Of a DNA stretch of 64,000 nt, positions 33,433 through 45,673 are shown in pieces (the first letter of the stretch is position 1; the number at the start of each line of letters is the position of its first letter). This stretch comes from Talinum fruticosum (lineage: Eukaryota; Streptophyta; Magnoliopsida; Caryophyllales; Talinaceae). The notes under the pieces were generated by a model. It ran no database searches. It was not told where the DNA came from and was given only the letters and a program-made list of their open reading frames with translations. A program made the translations under genes and the position numbers. Location: contig JAITYX010000104.1 of assembly GCA_021018815.1 (NCBI GenBank), positions 682,001 through 746,000 on the forward strand, written 5' to 3'.

Positions 33433-34858
33433 TCAAGGTTTGCTCTTGGAGAGACTAAGTCACCCTAGAGGGGGTGAATAAGGTGATGAGGAAAGTTAAA
33501 CAAAGACTGGAAGATTAAATTCTAAAACCGACTTTAAAACAGATCCGAGTCTATATTGGACTCAAAAAGTGTTAACTTAGAAAATACGTGGAAACGCTCT
33601 GCGGCATAAAACCACGGTCAATGCTAATCCAAGCACCAAGTCAAATCCACTATTTTGAATCCACAAAATACGGTAGAAAGACTCAACCGAATTGCTCCCT
33701 TAGACAATTCCTTACAAGATTTTCCTAGAATCAGAAATTCTCTTATCCGATCTAGTACTTCCTAACCGAGGTAACCTTTACGATTAGGGACAAGCGAGCT
33801 GAGTTAACTCTTACGGCTTAGTCAAGGGACCTTACTCGAAAGTAAGAATAAGTGTTTGTGACGGATTACAAGACCTTACAACTCGGAAAGATGTTAAATA
33901 CGAGTTGGAGTTGTAAGTAGAAGATTGAATGAGAATTATACGAGAGAGAGATAATTTCAGCAATAGATTCGAGCAATCTCCTCATCTTGTGAAGTGGCTT
34001 CTATTTATAGATGACCGGACAGATTAGCTATTGTGACTATCTTCGATTAGAAGTCCTTTGTGACCGTTGCAATGGTTTTTCTAAGTGACTCGGAAAATAT
34101 CCGTTGAAGTGTGAACGATGGGCAACGGCTCTTGACTCCTTTGAATGTCCCAATCCACTAGTGGTATCCGAAAAGTAGGGTGGAAACCACCGTTGAGCTT
34201 GGCGTTGCAGATTTCAAGTTTTGGAAACGAGACAACCACGACACGGTGTCCGGGCCTTGATCATAAGTAGAAAAGCCTTGTCTGCTTGGTGATTGACGAG
34301 CTTGAAGCCGATTACTTTTGTATTTCAAAAATAGGATAGCCTCGTTTAGATAACCTACAAAAGTAAATCAATTTGGTTCTCAAAGTATAAAATACTTTGG
34401 TACAAGATTAGACACAAATAATAATTTAATTAAGATAATTAAGTGCCTAATTATCGAGCCCCGAAAGAGTGGAATTTTACGAGTCTAATATCCATTATAC
34501 TCAAATTCCATCCGAGTCGATCTAAAAGTAAAACAAGTCCGATAAAGAATATCGAGTAATCAAACTTGATGTAGACAAGCACGGTTCAAACGAAACATGC
34601 TGACTTAGAAGGATGAATTAACACTGTAATTCAATCAAGCTTAGAATACAAAGTCGGACCTAAGTTTATGCACATTAGAGCAAATATTTGAATATGCAAT
34701 AACTCCGAGTGTTTTTGAGTGACTCGGAACTATGTGTGAAAAGATAAGTAAGAGTATGCTTTCGAGTCGATCGGAATCAAGTGAAAACATATGCAATAAT
34801 TTACGTAACACTCGAGAAAGATTCTATATCACTCGAGAAAAGTCTCTAAAGCACTTAG

Positions 34859-36421
34859 TGAATGTTTGCTCTGGGAGAGTCCGAGTCACCCTAGAGGGGG
34901 TGAATAGGCTGATGGAAGATTTTCGTTAAAAATCAAACTCTTTTGCCAAAATAGAAAAGCAAATGGATTATGAGGGAAAAGCGAGTCGGAAAAGTATGAA
35001 CTCGAATTGCAGTAGACGAGTAATGAAGCAAATTAAGCGAAGCTTTGAGACTATCCGAGTCTAGAATGAACTCGAAAGTAAAAACACAGGAATTACGTGG
35101 AAACCCTCCCGGGGCGGAAAACCACGGACCGTGCTAATCCAAGCACGAAGTCAAATTGTAGACCGAGCGAACCCAAGTTGCTCCCTTAAACAACTCTTTA
35201 CAAGTTTTCCTAGACTCGAGAGATTCCCTTATCCGATCTAGTACTTCCTAGGCTGAGATAACCCTTCCAGCTAGGGACAACTAAGTTGCGTTAACCTTTA
35301 TAGCTTAGTCAAGGAACCTTACTCGGAAAATAAGAAAGTGATTGTAACTAAGTACAAGACCTTATAGCTCGAAAGTAATGAATTATAGAGTGGGAGTTGT
35401 AAGTAGAAGATTGAGAATGAATACAATGACTTTGCTCAAGTACGTGTATTAACAATAGGTTCGGCAATCTTCAAGTCTTGAAAGTTGGCTTCTATTTATA
35501 GATAACCAGGCGAGTAGCCGTTATCTCCTTCAGTGACCGAGAGTCCTTTGTGACCGTTGAAAAGAGCTTTCGAGTCACTCGGAAAGTGTACGTTGTGATA
35601 TGAACGTTGGGCAACGGTTTAACTCTCTTGGAAGTCCCAAAACCACTGGCGATGTCTTGAAGGATACGGTAGAAACCACCGTTAAGCTTGGCGTTTCAGT
35701 TTTCCAGATTTAGAAACAAACAGCCCTCACACAATCTTCACGGACCGGGACGAGAGAAGAGGAAAAGCCATGTCCGCTGATGATTTGACGTTTTAAAGCC
35801 AGGTTACTTTTGTAATTCAAAAGTGTATCCTCGTTTGAATAACCTACAAAAGTAAATCAATTCAGTTCTCAAAGTATAAAATACTTTGGTCCATGATTAG
35901 ACACGAGATAACAAAAGAATTAGGATAATTAAGCAACTAATTATCCGAGTCGGGAAGTGAGTGGAATATTACGAGTCTAATATCCATGAAACTCAAAATT
36001 CCATCGAGTTAGTCTAAGCGAAGAATCAAGTTACATAACGAATATCGAGTGAAATAACTTGATATAGGCTAAGCACGATTCGAGACTAGAATCACTGACT
36101 CCAACAAAGTCGAACTTAAAACATGAAGTCGGACACTGAGTGTGATAAAGCGAAATACTAGTCAATTCGAGCATGCGATATATCTAAAAGATGAGGGACT
36201 TAGAAATGAGTAAGATACGTATATCCGTTTTCCGAGTCACACAGAGACAAGTAAGGATACGTGAAGTAAATGCTATATCACTTAGAAAATATACTATATC
36301 ACTCGGAAAAGTTTCTAATAATGTTGAGAATGCCTTGAAATCAAAACTCTATACTTAAGAGATTCTTATACCGATTCCTTTGATACAACTCGAAATGTGT
36401 TGAGCAATGTCCGAGTCTTCA
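34859..36421 (-). repeat. 3' LTR of Cop-T
   Basis: 1563 bp, tgaatgtttgctctggg...gtcttca. It matches the 5' LTR closely but lacks about 35 bases after cacgaagtcaaat (about 35157), where the other copy has the ccactattttgagtccac block. Confidence 0.93.
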
Positions 36422-36434
36422 ATCTCCCCTTTTT
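36422..36434 (-). other. polypurine tract of Cop-T
   Basis: atctccccttttt on the plus strand (minus AAAAAGGGGAGAT), directly adjoining the 3' LTR; same as in Cop-R. Confidence 0.9.
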
Positions 36435-36802
36435 GATGAAAGGCATTCCATACTTAGACAGAAATTTGTTAGTGATAGATACGCAGTAATTATCAATAAA
36501 ATGTATATCAACTCATCAAAAAATTTGCGTAAAACAATGAACTCGAAAAAGAAAGAGAATGCATTAGTTCATTGAAGTTAAAAGAAATACACGAGATAGA
36601 AAGGGTAAAACTCCCCTAAACAAGACAACAAGTTTTTCTATTTATATTCTCCCCTTACCTTTCAGCAAAAACAACAACAAAAGAAATGGGAAGAATTCAA
36701 CAGTTAGTATAAATTTGATGTCCGGACAAAAGAAATAAGTAGAAATCTCTCGTAAAGAAGAAAAATCGCGAGACTTTGGAATTGTGACTCGGTGCATGGC
36801 GC

Positions 36803-38371
36803 CTACGAGGGAGAGGGGATGCCCGAGTGGAAGCGGAGGGATGTAAGGTACGCGGCGGAGAGAGGACAGGGTCCGCGGTTAAGGGCTCGGCTCTAAGCGG
36901 CCGACCCGAACGAGAGGATCTAGCGGTTCCTCCCTATGGACCTCGGTAGGCTGGAGGGTGCCGCTCGGTCCGACTCGCTGGTGCAGCGAGGTCTTCGACC
37001 CACTCGAGCTCGCTGTCCGAGTTAGAATCTGCTATTTGAGCTTGAGGAGCAGCTCGACCCTCGGCAGCTTCCGCTGCTTCTTCTATGTGTTCCACCCCTT
37101 ACCCGAATGGAGCTGCCTTAGCCGCGAGCTCCTCGGCTTCGCTCGCTTCATTGTCTACAGCTTCTTCTTCCTCCCCGCTGTCCGAGGAGGTCGGACTTGG
37201 GCTCGAAGACGCTTCGAAGCGTCCGAGTCGCCACGATCCCGACCCACCTTGGACCTTCTCTCTCCGAGGAGCTCGACCAGCTCCTTCGCTCCTTAACCAA
37301 CTCCCTCATCTCAAGAACCATTGTTTGCTGCTCTCATATTTGGGATTGGGCGGTTTTTGGTGGAGGAACAAAGAGTGATAAACAGATTTGAAAGAGCCGA
37401 AGCGGGTCCTTGAAATCGGAGGACACAGAGCTGATTTTGTCCATGAAAACGGGGACAATATAGTGGAGAGAGATTTTGAGGCACCGGAGGTGGAAGCACC
37501 AACAGGTGGGGCAGAGAGAGAGAGAGGGGTTGCTTTCGAGTCCGAGGCGGAGAAGGAGGCCTCGGCTCCGAGTTGTGTACCCGGACACCAGGTTGTGTTT
37601 CCGGTATCCGTACCCCGGAGTTCCTTCTACCGACAACAACGGTAGCCTCGGCACACGGCATTGGGGTCCGAGGGAGAGGAACCTTGAATTGTTTAAAGCG
37701 AGGGTAAGAAGAGCACCGAAGGGAATAGGGGTGTTCTTCTTATTTTGGAGTTGAGCTGGCACAGCTGCCATCCGCTCAATTATTGAGGGGAAGAGGTCTA
37801 CTTCGTAGCCCTCAAGAATGTCAAAAGGTGATTTGAGATGCTTGGAGTTGGGGTTCTCCTTGCTGGAATGCTGAGAGAAAAAGTTCTCATCGGCGAAAGC
37901 ACGTAAGGCGTGCTTCGACTTCAACCGAGGCACCGAAAATTTTTTCATGACTCAAGAAACTCTTTAGCGTATTTTTCAAAGAAGTCGTCGGCGACTTCGA
38001 GTTAAAGGAATGGGGTTGCTTGTTCAAGAAAAGACAGGAGACCTTGAACAAGCGGTGGAGGAGGGAGGTGTTTATTCGAACAAGTAATGTTCTAAACCCC
38101 GGAGGTTAGAACACCTTCAAAGTGAGTGAGGTGAGTGTAAAACTCGAAACGAGTTTAGGGTAAATAAACTCGCTGAAATAAAGAAAGTTATACACTTTGG
38201 TTGTTTGAATGTGAGCCAACCAGGAAAATTTGGTGGTTGGGAAGAACTTGTCGTCCAGCGCGAGATGCTTGGGTGACAATGGGCTTAGAGGGGTTAAGCT
38301 TTCCGGGTTTTGGTGTGAGGCTTTTTAGAGGAAGAGCCCCGAAAGTCGGGATGATTACCTCTCTTAGGCAT
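36803..38371 (-). pseudogene. extra ORF3 of Cop-T ('env-like' / plant transposon protein)
   Basis: The inferred start is MPKRGNHPDF at 38371, the stop is tag at 36805-36803 after PSPS, and the length (1569 bp) is nearly that of Cop-R (1565 bp). Pieces: KLNPSKPIVTQASRAG-like (about 38300-38250), KENPNSKHLKSPFDILEGYE and VDLFPSIIE (37850-37770), IPFGALLTLALNNSRFL (about 37725), then an acidic/Pro-rich tail (37350-36810). Two independent copies sharing the start, the stop context and length argue that this is a true third gene of the family. Function is unknown and no clear membrane segment is seen. As written it is frameshifted repeatedly. Confidence 0.78.
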
Positions 38372-39031
38372 TTTGAGAATGAGGAAAGAAGGATGAAACT
38401 TTTGACGAAGAAAAGAAGAGAGTGAGTCGACGAGATTGAAAGAAAAAGAGTAGAAGAAAGAGATTGAGAGCAGGCGAACTTACTTGAGATGATCTTTACG
38501 TCGCTTGAAGAAGACCAGAGAGCACCGTAGACGTAGAAAGCTTCCACGAGAACTTTTGTGTATGAGAGAGAGATGAAATGAAGAGTAACGAGGAGAAGGA
38601 GAATAGTTGCTATTTAAAGAATAAGAAACGTGTCCTTCACCGTGACGTTAATTGTAACTCCGTTCGGCTCCCGCTCTTTCAAAAGTCACCTCGGATCGGT
38701 GTGACAGCTTCTTTTCTCAATAGTTAAGATTCTAGCAGTTTGAGATCCACGGCTAGCGTTTGATCACAGCGCCCAAGAGAGAGAGAGAAAAAGATTTTGA
38801 AAATATATTCGAACTTCTCCACCGATCTAGAGATGTATTCGGAAAATTTGAAGTCTAATTTTTCTCGACGTCCGAGTATGACTCGGATAGGTTTCGAGTG
38901 ACTCGAAACTAGAAATAATTAACAACTACTAACCCAAGTATCACTAGATCAACTGAGCTAATGGTTATTAATAGAATGAAAACACATAACACATAATCAT
39001 GCAATGAGATTATCACAAAGATAGCACATAA
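38372..39031 (-). other. spacer between pol and ORF3 of Cop-T
   Basis: Corresponds to 28574-29240 in Cop-R. Contains A/G-rich (minus strand C/T-rich) runs, for example 38407-38470 and 38775-38792. No convincing frame; the minus frame from 38547 is an extension of the ORF3 reading through the leader. Confidence 0.6.
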
Positions 39032-42000
39032 TTATGCATTTAACATACCTAGCTCATTCCGAATAAAACAAAACCGATCTTCACCAAGAGGCTTAGTAAA
39101 GATATCAGCTAATTGAAGATTAGTAGGAATGAACTCAAGTTCAATATCACCTTTCTCATAATGGTCTCGTAAGAAATGGTATCTCGACCTCAATGTGTTT
39201 TGTCTTTGAGTGTTGAACTGGATTCTTTGTGATGCTTATTGCACTTTGATTGTCACACTTGATTGGAACCGATTTGAAAGATAGTCCGAGATCCCTCAAG
39301 TGTTGCTTTATCCATAAAATCCGAGCGCAACACGCTCCAACCTGCAATATACTCAGCTTCAGCAGTTGATAGAGCCACCGAGTTTTGCTTCTTTGAGTGC
39401 CAAGATATTAGGGATTGACCCAGAAATTGACAAGCTCCGAAGTGCTCTTTCGATCAACTTTGTATCCAGCGTAGTCCGCATCTCGAGTATCCAAGTGAGG
39501 GTCGAGCTTCGAGTCTCTTGAGTACCATAGACCTAAGTTCCGAGTTCCTACAAGATATCTCGAATATTCTCTTCACCGCAGTGAGATGTGATTCTTTTGG
39601 ATTAGCTTGAAATCTTACACATAAACAAACACCGAACATTATATCTGGTCCGCTAGAAGTAAGATATAGCAAAGATCCAATCATACCTCGATAGAGTTTT
39701 TGATCTATTGCTTTACCTTTCTCATATGAGTCAAGTTTTATATCTGCTTGCTCATGGGTGTAGATGCGTGCTTTGCATCTTGGATTTTGTATTTCTTCAG
39801 CAGCTCCTTGGTATACTTGGATTGATGGACGTAGATCCCATCTTTGTCTTATTTGATTTGTAGACCAAGGAAGAAATTGAGTTCTCCCATCATACTCATT
39901 TGGAATTCCCGACTCATCAACTCGTAAAATTCTCTGCACGTATATTCATTAGTAGCTCCGAAGATAATATCATCAACATAGATTTGAACAATAAGGAAAT
40001 CTTTCCCTTTGGTTTTTATAAAGAGAGTCTTGTCGATCCGACCTCTTTTAAAATCATTTTGAACCAAGAAACTGCTCAGTCTTTTCATACCAAGCTCGGG
40101 AGCTTGTTTGAGACCATAGAGAGCCTTTTGAAGTTTGAAAACATGATCCGAAAATTCTGAGTTTTCAAAACCACGAGGTCGCTCGACATAGACTTCCTCT
40201 TCAATAAAACCATTGAGAAATGCACACTTAACATCCATTTGATATAATTTAATATGCATGCAAGATGCAAATGCCAACAGATATTCTAATAGCTTCGATT
40301 CTCGCAACAAGTGCAAAGGTTTCCCCACAATCAATTCCTTCTTCTTGATTGTAACCTTGAGCCACAAGTCTAGCCTTGTTTCGACTACCACCCCTCCTTC
40401 ATCCAGCTTTGTTCTTGAAAACCCATTTGGTTCCTATGACTGGGTGGTCGAAGGTCGGTTGGTCGGAGTCCACACTTGGTTTCTTTCGAATTGATTGAGT
40501 TTCTCTTGCGTGGCCTCTACCCATTCAGGTTCATTTAGGGCCTCTAGTGCAGTTTTGGGTTCAGTTAAAGAAATGAATGCAGTGAATACACATAGATTTT
40601 GAAGAGAGGAACGACTTCTTACCCCACTCGTTGATATCGAGTAGTATGTTTTCTAGTGGATGACTAGAAGTAAACTTGAATGCTTTACCCGATCTCTAAT
40701 TCACAAGATTTGTGGGCTGAGCTACCCGATCTTCGAGGCTTGTTCCGAGTGAGCTTTTTCATTGACTTGTTCACTCGAGCGAGGCTCTTGAGTTGTCTCA
40801 TTCCGAGTCACTTCGTTCCGAGTGACTTCATTCTCGAGCCGGTTGAGCTTGACTCTTTGTAGACTCGGCTCATCATCTTCTCTGCTGAGCTTCAAGTCCG
40901 AGTATGAAGACTCACTTGGTTTTTCCTGTTCAAGCTCATCAAAAATAACGTCGATGCTTTCTTCCACTTTGGTAGTTTTCTTATTGAAAATACGATAAGC
41001 TTTGCTATGAGAAGAATAACCCGTAAAAATACCTTCATCTCGACCGAGCATCAAATTTGGTCAGGTGATCCTTACCATTGTTGTGAACGAAACATTTACA
41101 TCCAAATGGTCCGAAATAGGAAATATTTGGTTTCTTCCCTTTGTAGAGCTCATAAGGTGTTTTCTTCAGAATGGGTCCGATGAGGCATCTATTCGAGTAT
41201 AGTTGGCTGTGTTGATCGCCTCAGCCCAAAAATAGTAAGGTAAGTTGTGCTCAATCATCATCGTCCTTGCTATTGCTTCAAGGGTTCTCGTTCTTTCTCT
41301 CCACTACTCCATTTTGTTGAGGAGTTCTTGGTGCTGACAAGTTGTGAGAGATGCCATTTTTGTCACAAAACTCCGAGAATTCCGAGTAGTCAAACTTCCT
41401 CCCATGGTCGGTTCGAATTCTCTCGGATCCGAGTCCGAGACTCAATTTGGATTTTTCTACGGAGCTTGCTAAACTCCTTGAATGCTTCATTTTTGTGCTT
41501 AAGAAAACACACCCGTGTAAATCGTGAATAATCATCAATAATAACAAATATATATGATTTACCTCCGAGGCTCTTAACCGGGATTTCACCACATAAGTCC
41601 ATAAGCAGTAGCTCAAGCACTTTGGATGTGGAAACTGTCTTCAGAGATTTGAATGATGATCCGACTTGTTTCCCTCTTATGCATGCTTCACAAACTTTAT
41701 CTTTCTCAAAAGCACAATTAGGTAAACCCCTAACCGGACCAAGAGATGCCAACTTTTGAATAGTATGCATGCTAATATGGCCTAATCTACGATGCCATGT
41801 CCATGAGTCATCATGCAGAGATGCTTTTAAGCAGGATAAATTCCGACTCGGGTCGAAAGAGGTTTGATGTAAGTGTTACCTGATATTTTACCCGAAAGCT
41901 TGATTTCCTTGGTGGTAACATCGAAATGTAGCAGTTGGTCCGAGTGAACCTTACCTCTTGACCTTTATCGCACAGTTGAGAAATACTGAGCAGATTGTAC

Positions 42001-42200
42001 TTTAATCCTTTGACAAGATAAACTGGATCGACCAAATTGCATCCTTTCCCAATCTTGCCTATCCCAACTATCTTGCCTTTACTCGTCATCTCCAAAAGTG
42101 ACCTTTCCTCCTTTATGTTTTTCTAACTCGGAAAAGAGTCCCGCGTCTCTTGACATGTGACATGAACATCCACCGTCAAGGTACCAGTGTCCTTTGATCT
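39032..42200 (-). pseudogene. pol of Cop-T: protease, integrase, RT, RNase H
   Basis: From 42200 down: protease with D-G-G-C (codons near 42177-42170); GKIVGIGKIGKG and GLKYNLLSISQLCDKG (42095-41990); pre-integrase HTIQKLASLGPVRGLPN to CEACIRGK (41770-41660); integrase KSLGGKSYIFVIIDDYSRFT, RIRTDHGRKFDYSEF, PRTPQQNGVVERK, where the frame breaks at 41290. RT has one long frame (40391-39849) with [28 protein letters not shown] (39980-39969) and MMGELNFFLGLQIK. RNase H ends with CDNQSAISITKNPVQHSKTK and a stop at 39032. Breaks lie at RNKAR (40379) and FRYL (39559). Confidence 0.93.
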
Positions 42201-44020
42201 CTTCCGAGTGACCTGCAAAACAGAGAGAATCTAACCCTTCTCACTTCCTCTAACGAACCCAATAACATTCTTTACTCGTGGTCCTTTTATAAGGAAGAAG
42301 GTTTTTTGGAACCCGATTTGAATGACTTTGGGTTTAGTCCGATTCTCGAGTCCTATGTCTCTTTCTTTTTGAAAACCTTTCCTTTGGAAACCGAAGAGAA
42401 TGGTTTCCTTTTGTAAACTGTTCCGGGCTTAGTCCTCCCTTCATTTTTGTGAATGGGACTATGCTCAGCTTTCCCGAACTTTACAGCTTCGGAATCCTTT
42501 TAATAGTTCCGAGTAGGAATTGGATTCCTCCTCTTTGTTGAAACCAAGACCTTCTTTTCTGAATGAGACACATTGTGATCCTAAGAGCATGTCAAGGTTT
42601 TTCGACCTTGAGTAAATTTTAAAACTAGATCTTGAGACTCAATGAGCTTCTGTTTTAGCTGCTCATTTTCTTTTCCGAGTAACTCAAACTCGGTCTCATT
42701 GGATTGAGAACTAGTCTTGAGTTCTCTAAGTGTGAGTCTCAGCTTTTTCAATTCATTTTTCAAAGAAGTGCTCTCGAAGAAATTGACTCAAGTTGTTCTT
42801 TAAAACAAGAAGAGTTAGAATTGGACTTTTCTTCCAAAGTAAAGATATACTTAGCTAAATCAACTTTGGAGAATTTTAGGAAGTGTTCAATTACCTCTTG
42901 AGGATTTGTTTCCTCTTTGTTCGAGTCCGAGTCCGACTCTATTTCAACGATTCGAGTCGAGATTGCCATCAAACATTTCGAGTCGTCCGAGTCCTCGTCA
43001 TCTTCTCGATGAGTCTTCATCGCTCCATGTTGTCATCATAGCCTTTTTCTTCTTTCTGTCCCTTTTTCTCTTTGGACAGTCTCGACTATGTGGTCTTTGC
43101 TGCCACATTCAAAACATCCGAACTCTTAGTTAAAGATAACTTTGAAGGAGAAGAATACTTACCTTTTCTCGTCCTTCTTATCTTTCTTGTAGAATTCTTC
43201 TTTTGGCCGTTTATCCCATCTTCTGTGCTTCATAATTCTCTTGAAGCCTCTTGTAATGAGTGCCATGGGATCCTCTTCGAGTCGGAGGAGCTCGGATTTG
43301 CTTCTCTGGTTTCGAGGCTTTCGACGATATGTTCTTTTTGGTGCTCGCCCTCAGCATCCTCTTCTTCCAAGTGGATTTCATGAGTGAGAAGCTTTCCAAT
43401 AAGCTCGTCCGGCTTTAGGAGTGAAAGGTTCCGAGTTTCCTCTATGGCGGTCACCTTGGGACCCCACCTTCTCTTTAGTAGGCTTCTAAGTATCTTTCGG
43501 CACATTTCCTCTTGGATTATCTTCTTACCCGGAGATTTGAGATTGTTGGTGATCTCAAGTAAATCGAATGAACATCCGAGTGATGTTCTCTTCCGGTTCC
43601 ATCTTGAATAGCTCATATTTATGAAGATATTGACTTATCTTCGCTTGTCCGACCTGGCTAGTGCCTTCGTAAGTGTTGACAAGGGTGTCCCACACTTCTT
43701 TTGCTCGATCACGAGCGGACACTCGATTGTATTCTTCCGAGCCGATGGCGCACATCAAATGTTAATTGCCTTGAAGCTCTTTCCGAACTTCTCTACTTCG
43801 CCCGGAGTAAACTCGGCCTTTGTCTTGGGAATTATTCTGAATTCTTCTGTCTTCATTGGAATGTAGTTTCCTTGTTGTATGATTTCCCATACATCTTTAT
43901 TATGATCCAAGAGTAAACATTCCATGAGCTTCTTCCAAGTGCACAAAATTTGATCCTTTGAATTTTGGCGGTCTGCTAGAAGATCTTCCTTCATCGAACT
44001 CTCCATTGTTCTCGAGCCAT
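42201..44020 (-). pseudogene. gag of Cop-T
   Basis: ATG at 44020. The core pieces NYIPMKTEEFRIIPKTKAEF, IGSEEYNRVSARD, KEVWDTLVNTYEGTSQVGQ and KISQYLHKYELFKMEPEENI (43900-43560) match Cop-S. KKRMLRASTKKN and the basic region follow, then a knuckle FECGSKDHIV (about 43110-43075) whose last Cys is thrown out of frame at gtcgagactgtcc. After it come an acidic DDEDSDDSK linker, EVIEHFLKFSKVDLAKYIF and a coiled coil (LKKLRLTLRELKTSSQSN, 42763-42600). Confidence 0.9.
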
Positions 44021-44066
44021 TTGATCTTTAGATCTTTGGATGGTTAGATCCTTTACGAAAGGCTAG

Positions 44067-44079
44067 GCTCGATACCAAT
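44067..44079 (-). other. primer-binding site of Cop-T
   Basis: gctcgataccaat (minus ATTGGTATCGAGC), directly next to the 5' LTR; CGAG in place of the CAGAG expected from initiator Met tRNA pairing. Confidence 0.88.
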
Positions 44080-45673
44080 TGAAGGTTTGCTCGGGGAGAG
44101 TCTTAGTCACCCTAGAGGGGGTGAATAGGGTGATGGAAGATTTTCGTTAAAAATCAAACTCTTTTGTCAAAGTAGAAAAGCAAATGGATTATGAGTGAAA
44201 AGCGAGTCGAAAAGTATGAACTCGGAATTGCGATGAAACGAGTAATGAAGCAAATTAAGCGAAGCTTTGAGACTATTTGAGTCTAGAATGAACTCGGAAA
44301 GTCAAGACACGAGAATTATGTGGAAACCCTCCTGGGCAGAAAACCACGGACCGTGCTAATCCAAGCACGAAGTCAAATCCACTATTTTGAGTCCACAAAA
44401 TACGATGAGACTGACCGAACCCAAGTTACTCCCTTAAACAACTCTTTACAAGTTTTCCTAGACTCGAAATTCCCTTATCTCATCTAGTACTTCCTAGCTG
44501 AGATAACCCTTCCAACTAGGGACAACTAAGCTGAGTTAACCTTTACGACTTAGTCAAGGGACCTTACTCGAGAAAATAAGAAAGTGATTGTAACTAAGTA
44601 CAAGACCTTACAACTCGTAAAGTAATGAATTACAGAGTGGGAGTTGTAAGTAGAAGTTTGAGAATGAATACAATGACTTTGCTCAAGTACTCGTATTAAC
44701 AATAGGTTCGACAATCTTCAAGTCTTGAAAGTTGGCTTCTATTTATAGATAACCAGGCAGAGTAGCCGTTATCTCCTTCTGCTGACCGAGAGCCCTTTGT
44801 GACCGTTGAAAAGAGCTTTCGAGTCACTCAAAAAGTATCCGTTGTGATATGAACGTTGGGCAACGGTTTAACTCTCTTGGAAGTCCCAAAACCATTGGCG
44901 GTGTCTTGAAGGATAAGGTGGAAACCACCGTTAAGCTTAGCGTTTCAGCTTTTCCACATTTAGAAACAGACGGCCCTCACACAATCTTCCGGGACTGGGA
45001 CAGAGAAGAGGAAAAGCCATGTCTGCTTGGTGATTTGACATTTTGAAGCTCGGTTACTTTTGTAATTCAAAAAGTGTATCCTCGTTTGAATAACCTACAA
45101 AAGTAAATCAATTCCGGTTCTCAAAGTATAAAATACTTTGGTCCAAGATTAGACACGAGATAATAAAATAATTAGGATAATTAAGCAACTAATTATCCGA
45201 GTCGGAAAGTGAGTGGAATATTCCGAGTCTAATATCCATGAAACTCAAAATTCCATCGAGTTAGTCTAAGCGAAGAATCAAGTTACATAACGAATATCGA
45301 GTGAAATAACTTGATATAGACTAAGCACGATTCGGACTAGAATCACCGACTCCAACAAAGTCGAACTTAAAACATGAAGTCGGACTCGAGTGTGATAAAG
45401 CGAAATACTAGTCAATTCAGCATGCAATATATCTAAAAGATGAGGGACTCGGAACCGAGTAAGATACGTATATCTCGTTTTCCGAGTCACACAGAGACAA
45501 GCAAGGATACGTGAAGTAAATGATATATCACTTAGAAAATATACTATATCACTCAGAAAAGTTTCTAATAATGTTGAGAATGCCTTAGAATCAAAACTCT
45601 ATACTTAAGAGATTCTTATACCTGATTCCTTCGATACAACTCATAAATGTGTTGAGCAATGTCCGAGTCTTCA
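44080..45673 (-). repeat. 5' LTR of Cop-T
   Basis: 1594 bp, tgaaggtttgctcgggg...gtcttca. Contains a TATA box (44739-44748 on the plus strand, ctatttatag) and the hairpin caaagtataaaatactttg (45122-45140). Confidence 0.94.
44739..44748 (-). promoter_or_regulatory. TATA box of the Cop-T 5' LTR
   Basis: Minus strand CTATAAATAG inside GGTTATCTATAAATAGAAGCC, the same place as in the other LTRs. Likely promoter of the only full-length copy here. Confidence 0.75.

Larger units (their letters stand above)
34859..45673 (-). mobile_element. Cop-T: full-length copia (SIRE-like) element
   Basis: 10,815 bp on the minus strand, with perfect 5-bp duplications cttag (34854-34858 and 45674-45678) inside the LTR of Cop-U. 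Layout from its 5' end: LTR (45673-44080), PBS, gag (44020-42201), pol (42200-39032), ORF3 (38371-36803), PPT (36434-36422), LTR (36421-34859). It is the only copy in the window with both LTRs complete apart from a roughly 35-base deletion in the 3' LTR, and it is younger than its host Cop-U. Reading frames are still broken as written. Confidence 0.96.
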
